From Thiotrichales bacterium (GTDB lineage Bacteria; Pseudomonadota; Gammaproteobacteria; HK1), in NCBI GenBank assembly GCA_026709935.1, contig JAPOSC010000040.1, positions 1 to 64,000 of the forward strand: a stretch of DNA of 64,000 bases, given 5' to 3'. Below, piece by piece: positions 21,898 to 37,663 of the stretch. The notes under the pieces were generated by a model. That model was given only the letters and a program-made list of their open reading frames with translations, searched no databases and was not told where the DNA came from. A program made the position numbers and the translations under genes. Within the stretch, counting starts at the first letter, position 1; every line of letters begins with the position of its first letter.

Positions 21898-22641
21898 ATG
21901 CTGATGACTCCTGCAGGCATGCGCCAATACGTCCCGGCCACGGCAGCGATTGTAGCCGTCGCGGCACTTTCCTGGCTTGGCCTGTGGCAGCTCGAGCGCG
22001 CCGACGAGAAGGAGCGTCGCGAGAGAATGTTCGCCGAGCGTACCGGCGATGCACCCATTCTTCTCAACGAGCGTCTCTCACCCATGCCTTCCAGGCTCGA
22101 CCCTGACTGGTGGCGGTACCGGCGTGTCGAGATCGCGGGGGAGATGTTGGCCGCTCGCCAGTACCTGCTGGACAATCGCACTCGCAATGGTGTCGCCGGC
22201 TATCAGGTCCATGCACCGATGCGGGTGACGGGGCTCGATCGCTTCGTGCTCGTCAACCGCGGCTGGGTGGAGGCCGGCCTGCGTCGTGAGCAGCGTCCGG
22301 ACGTGTCGCTGACCTCTTCGGAAACCGTGATCTCGGGCGTTGTGGAGCATCCGCGGCAGACCCCCCTCCTCGGTGACGACGGCTACTCCGGGTCCACCTG
22401 GCCGAAGGTTGTGCAGCGGATCGATCTGGAGAAGACGGCTCAGGATCTCGATCACCAGGTTCTCCCGTTCGTGGTACTGATGGACGCGGCTCTTCCGCAT
22501 GGCTTCGTACGCGAATGGACTCCGCATCTCGGCATCGGTCCCGAGCGGCATCGGGGCTACGCCCTTCAATGGTTTTCGCTGGCGGCCGCGGTGGCCGTAT
22601 TGTGGATTGTTCTCAAGGTCCGTGGTGCACGGCGACACTGA
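21898..22641 (+). CDS. SURF1 family cytochrome oxidase assembly protein
   Basis: SURF1 helps insert heme a into subunit I. The 247-residue product has an N-terminal and a C-terminal membrane helix, with SWLGLWQLERADEK after the first, RTRNGVAGYQVHAPM and LVNRGWVEAG in the periplasmic domain, and RHRGYALQWFSLAAAVAVLWI near the end. All are SURF1 signatures. ATG 21898 has a GGGCGAG upstream; a GTG at 21874 would add 8 residues. It overlaps the next gene by 20 bases. Confidence 0.9.
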   Translation: MLMTPAGMRQYVPATAAIVAVAALSWLGLWQLERADEKERRERMFAERTGDAPILLNERLSPMPSRLDPDWWRYRRVEIAGEMLAARQYLLDNRTRNGVAGYQVHAPMRVTGLDRFVLVNRGWVEAGLRREQRPDVSLTSSETVISGVVEHPRQTPLLGDDGYSGSTWPKVVQRIDLEKTAQDLDHQVLPFVVLMDAALPHGFVREWTPHLGIGPERHRGYALQWFSLAAAVAVLWIVLKVRGARRH

Positions 22642-23188
22642 ATCGCCCCGTCGGGCGCGACGGGGGAACCGGCTGGCCCTGGCAGGGCTGTTCGCAGTGT
22701 TCGTGGTTCCGATCCTGACCGCGTACGCGCTCAACGTGTGGTGGCCGTACTGGAGCCCGTTCGGCCGGATGAACCACGGTGAACTCGTCAAGCCCGCTCG
22801 GGAGATTGAACTCGACGGGATCGCCGAGCCTGCGACCGGGCGCTGGATCCTGCTGCACCCCGTTGAAGCGTCGTGTGACGATGCGTGCGAGGCGCGACTC
22901 GGTCTCGTGAAGCGCGTGCACCTCTCCCTAGGCAAGGATTATGACCGCGTGGTACGGGTATTCGTACATCGCGCCGGCGTGTCGGGTGAGCGGGTGCGAT
23001 TCGGGGACGCAGGGTTGATATCGCTGCCGGCGCCCGATGCGTGGTTCGACCGATTCGGGGATGACGTGCCGGCGCTCCTGATCGTCGATCCACAGCGTCG
23101 GGCAGTGCTGCGCTATGGTTCGGAGATTGAGCCGAAGGGACTTGCGCGCGACCTCGCCAGGATGCTGAAAATCTCGAAGATCGGCTGA
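22622..23188 (+). CDS. Membrane-anchored oxidase-cluster protein, thioredoxin-fold-like
   Basis: The 188-residue product has one N-terminal membrane helix (RLALAGLFAVFVVPILTAYAL) and a periplasmic domain containing WILLHPVEASCDDACEARL and ALLIVDPQRRAVLRYG, resembling SCO-type thioredoxin folds; the cysteines are spaced CDDAC (CX3C), the SCO spacing. Hypothetical proteins of this form occur between surf1 and ctaA/ctaB in related clusters. The start is GTG 22622 or 22625, overlapping the surf1 stop, so coupled translation is likely. It could take part in copper delivery; no SCO gene is otherwise present here. Confidence 0.7.
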   Translation: MVHGDTESPRRARRGNRLALAGLFAVFVVPILTAYALNVWWPYWSPFGRMNHGELVKPAREIELDGIAEPATGRWILLHPVEASCDDACEARLGLVKRVHLSLGKDYDRVVRVFVHRAGVSGERVRFGDAGLISLPAPDAWFDRFGDDVPALLIVDPQRRAVLRYGSEIEPKGLARDLARMLKISKIG

Positions 23189-23271
23189 CCGGGCGCACGA
23201 ACCGACCGGTGCGGCGCCCTGACTTGGTATCATGCACCGCCTTCCCGTCCTCCGACCAGCGAAGCCGCACC

Positions 23272-24171
23272 GTGCCTTCATCGACTGTTCTGGCCTCGGG
23301 AGTGAACCGCACGTGGCGTGACTATATCGCGCTCTGCAAGCCGAAGGTCGTCGCGCTGATCGTGTTCACCGCGATCATCGGCATGTTGCTTGCGACACCC
23401 GGGATGGTGCCGCTGGATGTTCTGGTGCTCGGGTCGCTTGGGATCGGGGGCGCGTCGGCCGCGGGAGCTGCGATCAATCATCTCGCCGATCGGCGCATCG
23501 ACGCGCTGATGGCCCGTACGAGCCACCGCCCGCTTCCGAGCGGAAAGGTGGACACGGTCTCCGCGGCGATCTTCGCCACGGTGCTGTGCATCGTCTCGGT
23601 GGCGATCCTGGCATGGGGTGTCAACCGACTGACGGCAGGGCTGACATTCGCCTCGATGGTCGGATACGCGGTGATCTACAGCCTGTTCCTCAAGCGTGCG
23701 ACACCCCAGAACATCGTCATCGGCGGTGCGGCGGGAGCGATGCCGCCGGTGCTCGGGTGGTCGGCGGTGACCGGCGAGGTCGATCCCCATGCGCTGCTGC
23801 TGTTTCTGATCATCTTCGCGTGGACACCTCCCCACTTTTGGGCGCTGGCGATCCATCGCCATCGCGAGTACGCGGACGCGGATATCCCCATGCTACCGGT
23901 GACGCACGGCGTCGATTTCACGCGGCTGCATGTGCTGCTCTACACGGTGATTCTGTTCGTGGTGAGCCTGCTGCCGTTCGCGACGAGAATGAGTGGGGTG
24001 ATCTATCTCATCGGCGCGACAGTGCTCGGCGCGGGCTTTCTCGCCTACGCCCTGGCCTTGTACCGGCGGCGCGACAAACGCCTGCCCATGCGCACCTTCG
24101 GCTATTCAATCCACTATCTGCTCGGGATCTTCGGCGCGTTGCTCCTCGACCACTACGCACGCCTCTGGTAG
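23272..24171 (+). CDS. ctaB: Protoheme IX farnesyltransferase (heme O synthase)
   Basis: This UbiA-family prenyltransferase converts heme B to heme O at the inner membrane. The two Asp-rich regions are NHLADRRIDALMARTSHRPL near residues 70-90 and a later HREYADADIPMLP, with eight to nine helices over about 299 residues. The start is GTG 23272; the frame continues upstream to 23209 but is unlike the family there. It ends the oxidase cluster. Heme A synthase (ctaA), usually just before it, is missing. Confidence 0.95.
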   Translation: MPSSTVLASGVNRTWRDYIALCKPKVVALIVFTAIIGMLLATPGMVPLDVLVLGSLGIGGASAAGAAINHLADRRIDALMARTSHRPLPSGKVDTVSAAIFATVLCIVSVAILAWGVNRLTAGLTFASMVGYAVIYSLFLKRATPQNIVIGGAAGAMPPVLGWSAVTGEVDPHALLLFLIIFAWTPPHFWALAIHRHREYADADIPMLPVTHGVDFTRLHVLLYTVILFVVSLLPFATRMSGVIYLIGATVLGAGFLAYALALYRRRDKRLPMRTFGYSIHYLLGIFGALLLDHYARLW

Positions 24172-24245
24172 CCGCGCGCACGCGAAAAGGTAGGTGGGAA
24201 CCGGGCCGACCACGGCCCTATCGCCAGTTTCGAGCACTGGCTTGA

Positions 24246-25109
24246 TCAGATGTCGATGAGTTTGCGGAGCTTCTTCAGCGCGTTCTTCTCGATCTGACGG
24301 ATCCGTTCGGCGGAAACGCCGTACTCGTCGGCCAGCTCTTGCAGGGTCGTCTTCCGCTCCACCAGCCAGCGGCGCGTGACGATCGAGCGGCTGCGCTCAT
24401 CAAGGACCGCCAGGGCATCGGCGAGCATCGACGCGCTGTGCGCCTCCCAGTCGTCGTGTTCGGCCCGTGTCGCCGGCTCGAACCGCAGATCCTGCAAATA
24501 ACCGGCTGGCGCCGGCCGGTCGTACTCCGAATCGTGTTCGACGAGAGGATCGTACGATGCGTCATGTGCGCTCAGTCGCTGCTCCATCTCGACGACGACC
24601 CGCGGTGCCACTCCGAGGTCAGCGGCAATGTCTTCGACCTCCGCCCGCGACATCCAGCCGAGGCGCTTCCTCAAGCTTCGCAGATTGAAGAAAAGTTTGC
24701 GCTGCGCCTTGGTGGTGGCGACTTTGACGATTCGCCAGTTGCGCAGGATGAACTCGTGAATTTCGGCCTTGATCCAGTGGACCGCGAAGGAGACGAGCCG
24801 CACGCCAACGGTCGGGTCGAAGCGCTTGACTGCCTTCATCAATCCGATGTTGCCCTCCTGGATCAGGTCGGCCTGCGGGAGGCCGTATCCGTCGTAGCCC
24901 TGCGCAATACGGACGACGAAACGCAAGTGAGCGGCCACCAACTCCCATGCAGCCCCCAGATCCTGCTCGTCTCGGTACCTCTCGGCCAACTCCCGCTCCT
25001 TCTCCGCGCTGAGCATGGGGAGCGAGAAGACCGACTGACGGTACGCCGCCAGATTCCCGACCGTGAGCGTGGTGGCGGTCAATTGCAATGCTGTGCTCAT
25101 TTCACTCAT
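24246..25109 (-). CDS. rpoH: RNA polymerase sigma factor RpoH (sigma-32)
   Basis: RpoH directs transcription of heat-shock genes. The 287-residue product shows region 2 ([19 protein letters not shown]), the RpoH box QRKLFFNLR near residue 135 and a region 4 helix-turn-helix [24 protein letters not shown] 25109 is the start. It follows ftsX on the same strand with a 69-base gap that probably holds its own promoter. The ftsY-ftsE-ftsX-rpoH order is conserved in gammaproteobacteria. Its end converges on ctaB. Confidence 0.96.
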   Translation of the reverse strand: MSEMSTALQLTATTLTVGNLAAYRQSVFSLPMLSAEKERELAERYRDEQDLGAAWELVAAHLRFVVRIAQGYDGYGLPQADLIQEGNIGLMKAVKRFDPTVGVRLVSFAVHWIKAEIHEFILRNWRIVKVATTKAQRKLFFNLRSLRKRLGWMSRAEVEDIAADLGVAPRVVVEMEQRLSAHDASYDPLVEHDSEYDRPAPAGYLQDLRFEPATRAEHDDWEAHSASMLADALAVLDERSRSIVTRRWLVERKTTLQELADEYGVSAERIRQIEKNALKKLRKLIDI

Positions 25110-25178
25110 CGTAGGACATTGATCTCCCGCAATGCTAGCACTCGATGGTTTCGGGTGCCAGACAGGTCCTCGACTTCT

Positions 25179-26168
25179 CTACTGTGGTGTGGATTCCTGG
25201 GCGAGTACTCGGGTCACCGCGATCCATGCGCCCGCCAGGCCCAGAATCCCACCGGCGGCCACCGCCAGCGCGGCCGACCACGGTTGCAACCCGATGAGCT
25301 CGAAGTCGCTCGCATAGAGCGCCACCAGACGTTCCACCGGCCCGGCCACGAGCCGGGTTGCGCCGGCGACGAGTGCGCAGGCCACTGCGCCCGCGCTCAA
25401 CCCGTGCCACAGTCCGGAGTACAGAAAGGGGCGGCGGATGAATGCATCCGTCGCCCCGAACAATCGGACGATCCCGATCTCTTCGCGTCGACTCTCGATG
25501 TTCAGTCGAATGGTGTTCCCCACGATGAGCAGTATCCCGAGCGCGAGCATTGCGAACAGCACTTCGACGATGCGGCTCAACGTCTCCAGGATGGCGGCGA
25601 GTTTGTCGACCCACGCAAGGTCGAGCTCCACCGCGTCCACCTCGGCGCGAGCCGAAATCCGGTTGCGCAGCGCGACCAGATCGGCGCGGTTCGAGTGATC
25701 GTCACGTGCGGTGACGACAATCAGATCGGGAAGCGGATTCTGCCCCTCGAAGATGTTCCGGACATCGTCGAATCCGGTCATCTGCTGGTATTCCGAGAGC
25801 GCCTCGGCCCGTGTGACGACACGTACGTGCCTCACCGCATCCCAATCGCGTATGGCCGACGCGATCGCCCTCGTCTGAGTCTCGCCGAGATCGGGCCGGA
25901 GAAACGCGGTGAGCTGCGCGCTGCGATCGAGCCCACCCACTGCCTGCTGCGCATTGTTCAGGATGACGTAGAGAGCAAACGGCAACGAGAGTGCGACCGC
26001 GATCGCGAGCACGGTCACTACTGTCGCCACCGGCCGGCGGATCAGGCGCCCGAACGAGGAAACCGCCGACTGAGCGTGTCCCGACAACCATGCCGTGGGG
26101 TTGAAACCCGTCCCGTGGGACAGGACGAATTCCCCCTTTCGTTGATGTGAGCGCTTACTCGCTTTCAT
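25179..26168 (-). CDS. ftsX: Cell division protein FtsX
   Basis: FtsX is the membrane part of the FtsEX complex that activates septal murein hydrolases. The 329-residue product has a cytoplasmic N-terminal stretch, a first helix (VATVVTVLAIAVALSLPFALYVIL), a periplasmic domain of about 110 residues, then three more helices including VLFAMLALGILLIVGNTIRLN and ALAVAAGGILGLAGAWIAV, the usual four-helix layout. ATG 26168 lies 18 bases after the ftsE stop. It is in an operon with ftsY and ftsE. Confidence 0.95.
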   Translation of the reverse strand: MKASKRSHQRKGEFVLSHGTGFNPTAWLSGHAQSAVSSFGRLIRRPVATVVTVLAIAVALSLPFALYVILNNAQQAVGGLDRSAQLTAFLRPDLGETQTRAIASAIRDWDAVRHVRVVTRAEALSEYQQMTGFDDVRNIFEGQNPLPDLIVVTARDDHSNRADLVALRNRISARAEVDAVELDLAWVDKLAAILETLSRIVEVLFAMLALGILLIVGNTIRLNIESRREEIGIVRLFGATDAFIRRPFLYSGLWHGLSAGAVACALVAGATRLVAGPVERLVALYASDFELIGLQPWSAALAVAAGGILGLAGAWIAVTRVLAQESTPQ

Positions 26169-26186
26169 GCTGTGCCACGACCGAGA

Positions 26187-26903
26187 TCATCGCCGCTCGC
26201 GTGAGCTCGTCCGTACCCCGGTTTCCCGGTGTCGCCGCCGATCTCCCGTGTCGTCGACGATGGCGCCTTCACGCAGGGTGACAATCCGGTGCGACATTGA
26301 CCGGGCAAGATCCAGATCGTGAGTCGCGATGACCACCCCCCCCCCGATCTGATTGAACCGTTCGAACAGCGCCATGATGTAGCGGCTAAGCCTGGGGTCC
26401 AGATTCCCGGTCGGTTCGTCTGCCAGCAACAGCGACGGCCGGTGAACCACCGCCCGCGCGATGCCGACGCGCTGCTGCTCGCCGCTCGACAGCACCCTCG
26501 GTTGCTGGCGCTCTTTGTCGAGCAGACCAACGAGATCGAGAGCGGCCCGCACCCGTCTGCGCACCTCGCCGTGACGGTATCCGGCCGCAACCAGCGGCAG
26601 GGCCACGTTGTCGAACACGGTCCGCTGCGCGAGCAGCCTGTGGTCCTGGAACACGACGCCGAGGTGCCGTCGATACAGCGCGATGTGTCGTGCGCGCATG
26701 CGCGAGAGATTGTGGCCACCGACCACCACCCGCCCGTGAGTGCATCGCTCGATCAGCGTGATCAGCCGCAGCATCGTGCTCTTGCCGGCCCCCGAATGGC
26801 CAGTGATGAACATCATCTGCCCGGGCGGCACGCGCAGGTTGACCGAGCGGAGCGCCTCCTGGCCGGCGGGGTAACGCATCGTCACGTTATGGAACCGAAT
26901 CAC
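26187..26903 (-). CDS. ftsE: Cell division ATP-binding protein FtsE
   Basis: FtsE is the ABC ATPase of FtsEX. It has Walker A TGHSGAGKSTMLRL, a Q-loop in VVFQDHRLL, an ABC signature LSSGEQQRVGIARAVV (the usual LSGGEQ with Gly to Ser at the third position) and Walker B LLLADEPTGNLDP, then an H-loop ATHDLDL. Length is 238 residues with a GTG start (26903). The tail after residue 215 is arginine-rich and longer than the E. coli protein. It sits between ftsY and ftsX. Confidence 0.95.
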   Translation of the reverse strand: MIRFHNVTMRYPAGQEALRSVNLRVPPGQMMFITGHSGAGKSTMLRLITLIERCTHGRVVVGGHNLSRMRARHIALYRRHLGVVFQDHRLLAQRTVFDNVALPLVAAGYRHGEVRRRVRAALDLVGLLDKERQQPRVLSSGEQQRVGIARAVVHRPSLLLADEPTGNLDPRLSRYIMALFERFNQIGGGVVIATHDLDLARSMSHRIVTLREGAIVDDTGDRRRHRETGVRTSSRERR

Positions 26904-26973
26904 GAGCGGCTATCCGCAATCGGACCGGGGGTGCGTGTCCCGGTGCCCCGCCGATGTGGCGCGGCCGACGCGT

Positions 26974-27939
26974 TCAACGCCTGACAATCGCCGCGACGAA
27001 CGTCTTCGCGTCGAAGTCGCGGAGATCGTCCACTCCCTCACCGACGCCAATCAACCGGATCGGGAGCTTCAATCGTTCCGCGATCGCGAAGATGATCCCA
27101 CCTCTGGCTGTACCATCCAGTTTGGTGAGGGCGATTCCCGTCACCCCTACTGCATCGTGGAACCGGATTGCCTGAGTCAGTGCGTTCTGCCCGGTTCCTG
27201 CGTCCAGCACGAGCAGCACCTCGTGGGGCGCGGACGGGTCGAGCTTCCCGATGACCCTTCGTACCTTGCGAAGCTCGTCCATCAGTCCGACTCGGGTGTG
27301 CAGTCTTCCGGCGGTGTCGGCGATGAGGACGTCGATGTTGCGCGCGCGCGCCGACTCGAATGCGTCGTAGATGACGGACGCGGAGTCGGCGCCCGGCTGT
27401 TGCGCGACCACCGGCACGCCCGCGCGACGCCCCCACTCCTGAAGCTGCTCGATGGCGGCCGCCCGGAAGGTATCGCCCGCCGCGATCATTACCGTGCGGC
27501 CCTCGGCCCCGAGGCGTGCCGCAAGCTTCCCGATGGTGGTGGTCTTGCCCGCGCCGTTGACCCCGACGACCAGGATGACGTACGGCCGGCCGAGATCGGG
27601 AATGGCAAGCGGCGCCTCCACCGGCTCCAGCATCGCCAGCATGTCCTGCTCGAGCGATGCGAGAAGCGCGCTCGCGTCGCTGACCTCGCTGCGCTTCACT
27701 CGCGCCTCGAGACCGCGGATGATGCGCTGCGTGGCTTCAATGCCCACATCGGTGGCCAGGAGGATCGTCTCGATCTCTTCGAGAAGGTCGTCGTCGATGC
27801 GTGCGCGCGCACCTACGAGACGGACAATTCCGTCGGCGATGGCGTTTCGAGTCTTGCCGAGCGCCGCGCCGAGACGCCCCAGCAACCCCGGTCGAGCGGG
27901 TGCTTCCCGGTTCGAATCCTTCCGGAGAAAATGGATCAA
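26974..27939 (-). CDS. ftsY: Signal recognition particle receptor FtsY
   Basis: FtsY is the SRP receptor GTPase for co-translational membrane targeting. The NG domain is complete, with VVGVNGAGKTTTIGKLA, DTFRAAAIEQLQEW, DTAGRLHTRVGLMDEL and TKLDGTARGG. The acidic A domain seen in E. coli is almost absent: only a short basic start (MIHFLRKDSNREAPARPG). The start codon is TTG 27939, with GAGGG about 10 bases upstream; no ATG or GTG lies between it and the preceding in-frame sequence. It heads the ftsYEX-rpoH block and is divergent from rsmD. Confidence 0.95.
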   Translation of the reverse strand: MIHFLRKDSNREAPARPGLLGRLGAALGKTRNAIADGIVRLVGARARIDDDLLEEIETILLATDVGIEATQRIIRGLEARVKRSEVSDASALLASLEQDMLAMLEPVEAPLAIPDLGRPYVILVVGVNGAGKTTTIGKLAARLGAEGRTVMIAAGDTFRAAAIEQLQEWGRRAGVPVVAQQPGADSASVIYDAFESARARNIDVLIADTAGRLHTRVGLMDELRKVRRVIGKLDPSAPHEVLLVLDAGTGQNALTQAIRFHDAVGVTGIALTKLDGTARGGIIFAIAERLKLPIRLIGVGEGVDDLRDFDAKTFVAAIVRR

Positions 27940-28067
27940 TGGTCCGACACCCTCGGTAGCACCATCCGGCCAAGGCTCGCCCGGGCGGACCGCTCGTTGA
28001 CTGAACGATCAGGGGAGCGTGACGATCCTAGCCCGAAAAATTCACCAATTCACGACCGCGGGGGTGA

Positions 28068-29557
<1,490 letters not shown>

Positions 29558-29573
29558 CGCCGAGCCGCTTCGT

Positions 29574-30389
29574 TCAACGCTGACACCTCCGGCAGTACCA
29601 GGTGGATCGCTGACCGAGGTTGGTCCGCGCGAGCGGCACCGCGCACCGCGGGCACGGCTCGCCTTCCCGCCCGTACACGTTCAGTCGGCTGGAGAATTCC
29701 CCGCTCGCCCCGTCGGCGCGCGCGTAGTCGCGAAGTGTCGTGCCGCCGGCTTCGACCGCCACCCTCAGCACGTCCTGCAACGCGTCCACCAGCCGATCGA
29801 TGCGTCTCCGCCCGATCCGTCCGGCCGCCCGGCGAGGGTCGATACCCGCGATGAACAAGGCCTCGTTCGCATAGATGTTTCCGACCCCGGCGACGATTCT
29901 GGAGTCCATCAGCATGTTCTTGATCGGTGCGGTCCGTCCGCGAAGCCGCCGGTGGAGCCCGGCGCCATCGAAATCCACCCCGAGCGGCTCGGGCCCCAGG
30001 TGGACGAGGAGCGGGTGGCGCGTCGGATCGGATTCGGTCCACAGCCAGCAGCCGAACCGGCGCGGGTCGCGATAACGTACGAACCGGCCGTCGTCGAGGA
30101 CGAGGTCGATGTGGTCATGAGGCCCCGGCATGGTGGGCACGCGGTGCAGGCGCAGGCTTCCCGACATCCCGAGGTGGACGAGTACGGTCCCGTTTTCGGC
30201 TCCGATCAGCAGGTATTTCGCACGGCGCCGGATATCGGTGATCGTCCTTCCCGCGAGCTTGCGTCCAAGCGCTGCGGGCACCGGCCAGCGCAGGCGCCGG
30301 TCGCGGACCACGACCGCGGCGACAGACCGCCCGATGACGTCGCGCTCGAGGTCCCGGCGCGTGGATTCGACCTCCGGCAGCTCCGGCAC
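29574..30389 (-). CDS. mutM: Formamidopyrimidine-DNA glycosylase
   Basis: MutM removes 8-oxoguanine and formamidopyrimidines. The start is GTG 30389, giving M-PELPEVE, so the catalytic Pro2 and Glu3 are in place; the frame extends upstream to 30434 but that would bury the proline. A zinc finger of CxxC type at the C-terminus is seen as CPRCAVPL...WYCRRCQR, and the helix-two-turn-helix region includes GVGNIYANEALF. Length is 271 residues. It converges on the ferredoxin gene. Confidence 0.96.
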   Translation of the reverse strand: MPELPEVESTRRDLERDVIGRSVAAVVVRDRRLRWPVPAALGRKLAGRTITDIRRRAKYLLIGAENGTVLVHLGMSGSLRLHRVPTMPGPHDHIDLVLDDGRFVRYRDPRRFGCWLWTESDPTRHPLLVHLGPEPLGVDFDGAGLHRRLRGRTAPIKNMLMDSRIVAGVGNIYANEALFIAGIDPRRAAGRIGRRRIDRLVDALQDVLRVAVEAGGTTLRDYARADGASGEFSSRLNVYGREGEPCPRCAVPLARTNLGQRSTWYCRRCQR

Positions 30390-30399
30390 GGCGATGACG

Positions 30400-31413
30400 T
30401 CAGGTCCGCGGCGGCCCGCCGCGCCGCCGGGCAAGGTTCTGGATGACGATGACCAGCGCGATGCCGATCGCCATCAACGCGAATGCGCCGAGCGTGGCGC
30501 CGTCGGTGGTGTCCGGCCAGACCGGATCGCTCGACACCAGGCGGCGTTCGTCGTGCACGACCTCGAAGCGGCGCGCCTGGAATGGCCAGATCACCCACAG
30601 CGATCCGATCAGCAGGCCGCAGATCGCAAGCCGCGTGATGCGGTAGCACTCGCGCAGCAGCCAGGTGAGCAAGCGGCTGAATGCGATCAGTCCAACCACC
30701 ACGCCGACTCCGAACGGAACGAGGACGCCGGGGTCGAGGCGGCCGATGCCGTCGAGGACGTATGCGTACTTGCCCAGGATCAGGAGGATGAATGCGCCGG
30801 AGAGGCCCGGCAGGAGCATGGCGGAGATCGCCAGCGCACCGCTCAGAGCGACGAACCACCAGGCGTCCGGGGTCGAGACCGGAACGAGGTTCACGATTCC
30901 GAATCCGACGGTGGTGCCGACAAACACTGCGATCCACTCCATCGCGCGCACACCACCGAGCGATCGGAACAGGACGACCACCGAGGCGACGATCAGCCCG
31001 AAGAACAGTCCGTAGACGAGCTCCGGATGCGATGCGATCAGCCGCGGGAGCGGCACGACACGGGCGAAGAACATGAGCGCGGCGAAAATGCCGAGGCCGA
31101 GCGGGACGATGAACGCAAGGTCCGCGTGAGCGCCCGCGGGCCGGAACCGGCCTGCGAGCAGAAGGCGCACCAGAGCGGTGTCGAATGCGCGGATCGCCTC
31201 GATGAACCGGCGGTAGATCCCGAGGATGAACGCCATGGTTCCGCCACTCACCCCGGGAACGACGTCCGCGGCCCCCATACAGAACCCCCGGGCGAATCCG
31301 AGCGCTGCGTCTTTCAGTGCGAATTCCGGAACTGGTCGGCCGAAATGCGCTCCCGCCTTCGCCGCCGCCGCGTTCCCGCCAACGCGGTGGTCCGTCGACC
31401 GATGGTCAGGCAT
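30400..31413 (-). CDS. DUF368 membrane protein (PopT-type polyprenyl-phosphate transporter)
   Basis: The 337-residue product is a polytopic membrane protein with the DUF368 start GFARGFCMGAADVVPGVSGGTMAFILGIY and a repeated SAMLLPGLSGAFILLILGKY element, the two inverted halves of the fold. Members of DUF368 have been shown to recycle undecaprenyl phosphate across the membrane. About eight to ten helices can be counted. ATG 31413 is the start; the frame runs upstream through hemE in another reading, which is not real. It lies between mutM and hemE on the minus strand. Confidence 0.85.
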   Translation of the reverse strand: MPDHRSTDHRVGGNAAAAKAGAHFGRPVPEFALKDAALGFARGFCMGAADVVPGVSGGTMAFILGIYRRFIEAIRAFDTALVRLLLAGRFRPAGAHADLAFIVPLGLGIFAALMFFARVVPLPRLIASHPELVYGLFFGLIVASVVVLFRSLGGVRAMEWIAVFVGTTVGFGIVNLVPVSTPDAWWFVALSGALAISAMLLPGLSGAFILLILGKYAYVLDGIGRLDPGVLVPFGVGVVVGLIAFSRLLTWLLRECYRITRLAICGLLIGSLWVIWPFQARRFEVVHDERRLVSSDPVWPDTTDGATLGAFALMAIGIALVIVIQNLARRRGGPPRT

Positions 31414-31442
31414 TGCGAATCTCGACGCCCGGACCCCGGACC

Positions 31443-32501
31443 TCAGGAGGTGCGGTGGTACGTGGCACTGAGTTCGTGCACGGCGTCGACGCAGGCGCCG
31501 ACATGATCGGGGTCGATGCCCGGCGTCACTCCGTGCCCAAGATTGAAGACATGGCCGGGGCCCGTGCCGTACTCGGCGAGCACCCGGCCGACCTCGTCGC
31601 GAATGCGACCCGGCGAGGCGAGCAGGGTGACTGGATCGAGGTTGCCCTGAAGCGCGACCCGCGCTCCGACCCGCGCGCGCGCATCGCCCAGATCGACCCT
31701 CCAGTCGAGCCCGATCGCATCGCAGCCACTCGCCGCAATCGACTCCATCCAGCCGCCCCCACCCTTGGTGAACAGCACCACCGGAATCGGCACGGACCCG
31801 TGCTCGCGGGGAATGTGCTCGACGATGCGGCGCATGTACGCAAGAGAGAACGCGTGGTACGCGGGAGTGTTGAGGATGCCGCCCCAAGTGTCGAAGATCA
31901 TCAATGCTTGAGCGCCTGCATGCACCTGCGCGGTGAGGTAGCCGATGGTCGCGTCCGCAAGCAGCGACAGCAGGCGGTGAAGCTCGCGCGGGTGGTCGAT
32001 CAGCATGGTCTTGGCGCGCGCGAAGTCCCGCGAGCTTCCACCTTCGATCACGTATGTCGCCAGCGTCCAGGGGCTTCCCGCGAATCCGATGAGTGGCACG
32101 CGGCCTTCGAGTTCGCGCCGGATGACCCTGATCGCATCCATCACGAACCGGAGATCCTCTTCCGGGTCCGGAATGCCCAGCCGATCGATGTCGGCCGGGG
32201 TGCGCACCGGCGAGCGGAACCGGGGTCCCTCCCCTTCCACGAATTCGAGTCCCAGCCCCATCGCCCAGGGGATGGTCAGGATGTCGGAGAAGAGGATGGC
32301 GGCGTCGAGCGCGAACCGGCGCAGCGGCTGCAGGGTGACCTCGCAGGCGAGTTCCGGGGTGCTGCACAGAGCAAGGAAGCTGCCCGCGCGCGCGCGCGTC
32401 GCCCGATACTCGGGAAGATAGCGCCCGGCCTGGCGCATGAGCCACACGGGCGTGCGGTCGACGGGTTCTCTCGCGAGCGCCCGCAGCAGACGGTTATTCA
32501 C
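31443..32501 (-). CDS. hemE: Uroporphyrinogen decarboxylase
   Basis: HemE removes four carboxyl groups from uroporphyrinogen III in heme synthesis. The start [31 protein letters not shown] is the family signature 1, the catalytic Asp is in [14 protein letters not shown], and [18 protein letters not shown] is signature 2. Length is 352 residues with a GTG start (32501). It is divergent from gltB across a 492-base gap. Confidence 0.96.
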   Translation of the reverse strand: MNNRLLRALAREPVDRTPVWLMRQAGRYLPEYRATRARAGSFLALCSTPELACEVTLQPLRRFALDAAILFSDILTIPWAMGLGLEFVEGEGPRFRSPVRTPADIDRLGIPDPEEDLRFVMDAIRVIRRELEGRVPLIGFAGSPWTLATYVIEGGSSRDFARAKTMLIDHPRELHRLLSLLADATIGYLTAQVHAGAQALMIFDTWGGILNTPAYHAFSLAYMRRIVEHIPREHGSVPIPVVLFTKGGGGWMESIAASGCDAIGLDWRVDLGDARARVGARVALQGNLDPVTLLASPGRIRDEVGRVLAEYGTGPGHVFNLGHGVTPGIDPDHVGACVDAVHELSATYHRTS

Positions 32502-32993
32502 CGAATCGTGTCTCCCAGGTCCAAGCCTTGGGCCCGGGCCGGATCGAGACAGGTCCGGGCGGAATGCTCCCGGCCATTCGTCTCGGATTCGCCCCGGGGG
32601 GTCACGGGTAGTCTATCCCGCGGATCGGGTGGCGACACGCCCCGCTCCCGCGCGCATTGTTCCACCGGCGCGGAGCGCTTCCCGCCGGCGCTCCGAGAGG
32701 CACGCCGGAGGTACGATTCCGGTGGCATTTCGGCCTTCGGTGCTTCGGGTCGGGGTCATTTCGATCGTGGGCCTTGGCCTGGCGGGAACTTCCGGTGGAT
32801 GCTGCCGGCACTTGACGCATCCACCGCTCACCGTTCACAGTCGGGCGTCCGTCCTATCGCTGGCGGATGGAAGCGGCACTTCTTCGCTGATCCTGTCTCG
32901 CGGTACCTGGAGCGCCCGGCCGTCCGGCGGCGGCAGGGTGCAGGGTCCCTGTCCGCTCGGGATTCGGCGAGGCGACAGGTCAAGCAGAGCACG
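32502..32993. other. 492-base divergent hemE-gltB intergenic region
   Basis: No convincing gene was found here. It should hold the promoters of hemE and gltB. A possible -35 element TTGACG lies in the second half (about 32812), but its -10 partner is poor. The only clear structure is the hairpin at 32671-32695, listed separately. Open frames in this stretch have no recognisable protein features. Confidence 0.6.
32671..32695. repeat. 8-bp stem hairpin in hemE-gltB gap
   Basis: CGGAGCGC (32671-32678) and GCGCTCCG (32688-32695) are perfectly complementary around a 9-base loop. It might be a leader structure of hemE or a protein-binding inverted repeat. Confidence 0.35.
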
Positions 32994-37619
<4,626 letters not shown>

Positions 37620-37646
37620 GCGCCTCGTCGACTTCTGCGGGGTACG

Positions 37647-37663
37647 CGGGGCGCTTCGCCCCG
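37647..37663. repeat. Hairpin between gltB and gltD
   Basis: CGGGGCG and CGCCCCG flank a CTT loop, a perfect 7-bp stem just after gltB. It overlaps the first unit of the adjacent 13-base tandem repeat. It might act as an attenuator or RNA stabiliser. Confidence 0.35.
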
